Assembly: GCA_023231365.1 (NCBI GenBank)
Contig: JALNVO010000035.1
Coordinates: 1-15,938, forward strand
DNA from: Fibrobacteraceae bacterium
GTDB lineage: Bacteria; Fibrobacterota; Fibrobacteria; Fibrobacterales; Fibrobacteraceae
Direction: 5' to 3'
Length of the DNA stretch: 15,938 nucleotides
In this document: piece after piece, positions 14,029-15,938 of the stretch
How the letters are laid out: each line of letters opens with the position of its first letter
Numbering within the stretch: the first letter of the stretch is position 1
Translations under genes and position numbers: made by a program
Notes under the pieces: generated by a model
Seen by the model: the letters and a program-made list of their open reading frames with translations, nothing else
Told to the model about the DNA's origin: nothing
Databases searched by the model: none

Positions 14029-15663
14029 TTATTGAGCACAACTCGTCGCTAAGGAAGTTCCGTCTGCAAAGCTGAATGAGCACACGAGAGAACCCGCGGC
14101 ATAAACGCTGTATGTTCCTGTTGTGAAGCTAGAAGATGTCGCAAAAAGGGAAGAAATCTTTTTGCCAGCCGTCGCTGAATACACTTCCGTCCCCGAAGCA
14201 TCCTTGATGGAAACGGTTGCGCCGCTTTGAATTTCACTCGGGAGTTCAAAGACTGCGGAATAAGCCGTATTCGCAGTAGGAACCATTAAAGCATCATAAC
14301 CTCCGCCAAGTCCGAGCCAAGAACCACCAGTCACCGTCAAAGAAGAACCGGTAAGAATCGGTTTCTTGCTTTTGGTAATTATTCCCGTGCCACCGCGGAG
14401 ATAGAGATAATTTTGAGCCTGAATACCATCGTCACCGGCAGCGATATTAAACGCGCCTCCCGAAATGGAAACCGTAGGAGCGTGAATGGCATCTCCCTGA
14501 GAAATCACGGTCACTGTCCCTGCATTAAAAACAACTTGAGAAACGGAGCTCTTGAACGCTTTATGAGAAACGGACGTATCCAGAGATCCATCCCCAGCGA
14601 GAATATTGAAAGTGCCCCCATCTACCGTAAGAGCCTGATACGCATTCACGGCATCGCTTCCCACATCCATCGTAAAAGTACCGGCTTCTATCTTAATATA
14701 TCCCTTATCCGAACGACTTTCATTATCAGACTGAATGGCATCGCCATCGCCAGTCTTGAGAGAAAATTCACCGCCATTTACGATCACAGAGCCCTTGCCC
14801 TTGAGCGCGTGTTTTACCGCATTCACATATACAACAGGATCGTCATTCACGAGTAAGTCGGCCTTGATATGGATTCCGTTTGCATAGTTACCCGTTACAT
14901 AAAGCGTTCCATTTCCCTTCAGCGTCATATCATCCCGGGAATAGATACAAGCCTTCGGCACAGAATCCGCTGCCGTAAAATAATTATCTTCGACAAACGT
15001 ATAAGATGAGGCATCGGAGAAGATATTCACAGAGCCCTCGGGAAGTTCCAATTTTACTTTATCTGCCCGTTCTACGAAGATTGGAGAATTGGTAGAATTA
15101 CCCATCATTACACCATTAAGGACCAATTCCACAGTAGCGGAAGTGTCCACGGTAACGCGGATCTGCCCATCACTCTTTGTACCCGAGAGCACATACAGGC
15201 CCGAACTTGCAATGTAGAGGGTATTTCCAGAAGCTGCAATAGCCTTATTTCCTTGATTCGATATCGTGTATCCCGATTCAGCGATAGTCACCGACACAGC
15301 GGTATCCCCTGTAGTATAGGAGCCTGCCGTCGGCGACGAAGGCACGGTCCAAGTGAGCCAAGTGCTCGTAGAAAGTGCATTTGTATTACCTTCGCTATGC
15401 TCCGAAGACGAAGACGTTATAGATCCCGCTGAAGAAGAAACTCCTGTTCCTGAAGAAGATGCTCCTTCTATAGACGAAGAAGAAGTACCTTCTACTAAAG
15501 CGGAAGAATTTCCTGTTCCTGAAGAAGACGAACCGGAATCCGCATAAGAACTGCTGGAATCTTCTGAAGCGGCATTCGAGCCGGAATCGGATGAACAAGC
15601 GGCAAAGAAAAGAACTGTGGAAAAGGAGCAAAGCAATTTAAAAAATGAAAATTTTTGATTCAT
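14029..15663 (-). CDS. Secreted lipoprotein with serine-rich linker and Cthe_2159-like carbohydrate-binding beta-helix domain
   Basis: The protein has 544 residues. The signal peptide MNQKFSFFKLLCSFSTVLFFAAC has a lipobox F-A-A-C with the lipidated cysteine at 23. Residues 24-95 are a low-complexity linker of S, G, T, A, E and D. The remainder is a beta-helix with repeated rungs at about 295-420 (GGEFSLKTGDGDAIQS, GTFTMDVGSDAVNAY, GGTFNILAGDGS, GGAFNIAAGDDGIQA). This is typical of the DUF4353/Cthe_2159 carbohydrate-binding family, a member of which binds cellulose and acidic pectic sugars. A short C-terminal beta domain ends with FADGTSLATSCAQ. The start at 15663 has a strong AGAGG site; the upstream extension to 15780 is unlikely. 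A role in attaching cells or enzymes to plant fibre is likely but inferred. Confidence 0.88.
   Translation of the reverse strand: MNQKFSFFKLLCSFSTVLFFAACSSDSGSNAASEDSSSSYADSGSSSSGTGNSSALVEGTSSSSIEGASSSGTGVSSSAGSITSSSSEHSEGNTNALSTSTWLTWTVPSSPTAGSYTTGDTAVSVTIAESGYTISNQGNKAIAASGNTLYIASSGLYVLSGTKSDGQIRVTVDTSATVELVLNGVMMGNSTNSPIFVERADKVKLELPEGSVNIFSDASSYTFVEDNYFTAADSVPKACIYSRDDMTLKGNGTLYVTGNYANGIHIKADLLVNDDPVVYVNAVKHALKGKGSVIVNGGEFSLKTGDGDAIQSDNESRSDKGYIKIEAGTFTMDVGSDAVNAYQALTVDGGTFNILAGDGSLDTSVSHKAFKSSVSQVVFNAGTVTVISQGDAIHAPTVSISGGAFNIAAGDDGIQAQNYLYLRGGTGIITKSKKPILTGSSLTVTGGSWLGLGGGYDALMVPTANTAYSAVFELPSEIQSGATVSIKDASGTEVYSATAGKKISSLFATSSSFTTGTYSVYAAGSLVCSFSFADGTSLATSCAQ
15442..15459. repeat. 18-bp direct repeat in linker, copy A
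   Basis: TCCTGTTCCTGAAGAAGA occurs here and again at 15511-15528, starting 69 bases (23 codons) apart in the serine-rich linker of the lipoprotein gene. On the protein level both copies encode SSSGTG. They suggest linker growth by duplication or slippage. Confidence 0.8.
15511..15528. repeat. 18-bp direct repeat in linker, copy B
   Basis: Identical to 15442-15459 and in the same reading frame. The bases between the copies are a mixed serine-codon stretch with partial further repetition (TCTTC and TTCTA runs). Confidence 0.8.
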
Positions 15664-15938
15664 AAAAACCTCTCCCGTAATATAAATTTTTAAAAAAAGG
15701 ATCTGCAACAAAAGCACATACAAAATAAAATAAAGAAATGGAAAAGGCTTTTTTTGAATTTTTGGGCGTTTCTGTCCCACAAAAAGATTTTTACTAACTC
15801 AACTGGTGTTTTGAATAGGGAACCTCTAAAAATTGGTTTGTGGCCATGGAATCGAGTGAGACCGAGTAAGAAACAGAGACACTTGGCGGTTTAGCGCTTA
15901 GTGACTCTGATCCCTGTGGGAGCAGGAACGAAAAGTGA
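15664..15938. other. Intergenic right edge with no recognised gene; copy 2 of the 26-bp motif at 15817
   Basis: The first 120 bases are AT-rich and form the upstream region of the lipoprotein gene. From 15817 (AGGGAACCTC) the sequence becomes more balanced and has short palindromes (TGGCCA, AGCGCT, a TCCC-TGT-GGGA hairpin near 15911-15921). No open frame with a good start crosses it; the ATG at about 15847 ends after seven codons. It could be the beginning of an insertion sequence or an RNA gene that continues past the window. Confidence 0.3.

Noticed and set aside
15353..15547. Plus-strand acidic open frame opposite the serine linker
   Set aside because: It is the complement of a serine-codon repeat, which automatically reads as an E, D and P-rich frame.
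15679..15708. Minus-strand TTGCAG - 18 bp - TATATT as promoter of the lipoprotein gene
   Set aside because: The implied transcript start near 15672 would fall inside the strong ribosome site, so the site would be lost from the mRNA.

Overview
The window looks like chromosomal DNA of a Fibrobacter-type bacterium (Fibrobacterota). This is inferred from three things: the secreted lipoprotein at the right, with a lipobox cysteine followed by a long serine-rich linker and a Cthe_2159-like carbohydrate-binding beta-helix; generally weak or absent Shine-Dalgarno sites mixed with a few strong ones; and a Gram-negative set of cell-envelope genes. The taxon is not proven by the sequence.

Left part (1-4406). 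A GC-rich stretch with nested inverted repeats (about 1-165) is followed by an open frame without a start codon (195-404) that reads like a gene remnant. Next come a divergent AraC-type regulator and MFS exporter of the Fsr type. A minus-strand pair follows: a 60-residue CxxC protein and a three-helix membrane protein with a conserved soluble C-terminal domain. Then there is a small minus-strand secreted pair (a lipoprotein and a signal-peptide protein) joined by an ATGA overlap.

Middle part (4407-11405). A HemY-type protoporphyrinogen oxidase, tRNA-Leu(UAA) and a 141-residue protein of unknown role run on the plus strand. They meet, with overlapping stop codons, a tightly packed minus-strand operon transcribed ftsX - envC-like - holB - recJ. 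It joins division and murein-hydrolase control (FtsX plus an EnvC-like activator with a degenerate LytM domain) to replication and repair (DNA polymerase III delta-prime and RecJ). No ftsE is in the window.

Right part (11561-15938). A plus-strand operon encodes a YbbR/CdaR-like membrane protein, the tRNA t6A enzyme TsaD and a small exported protein of unknown function. It ends at a hairpin/T-tract terminator that can also serve the opposing lipoprotein gene (14029-15663). The last 275 bases hold no recognisable gene. They contain a motif at 15817-15842 that also occurs, imperfectly, upstream of ftsX and may be an insertion-sequence end or other dispersed repeat.

Most of the window is housekeeping genes. 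No complete new defence or mobile system is visible. The best leads are the structured left-edge element with its neighbouring start-less frame, the unusual ftsX-envC-holB-recJ operon, the unassigned small secreted proteins, and the shared motif at the right edge.
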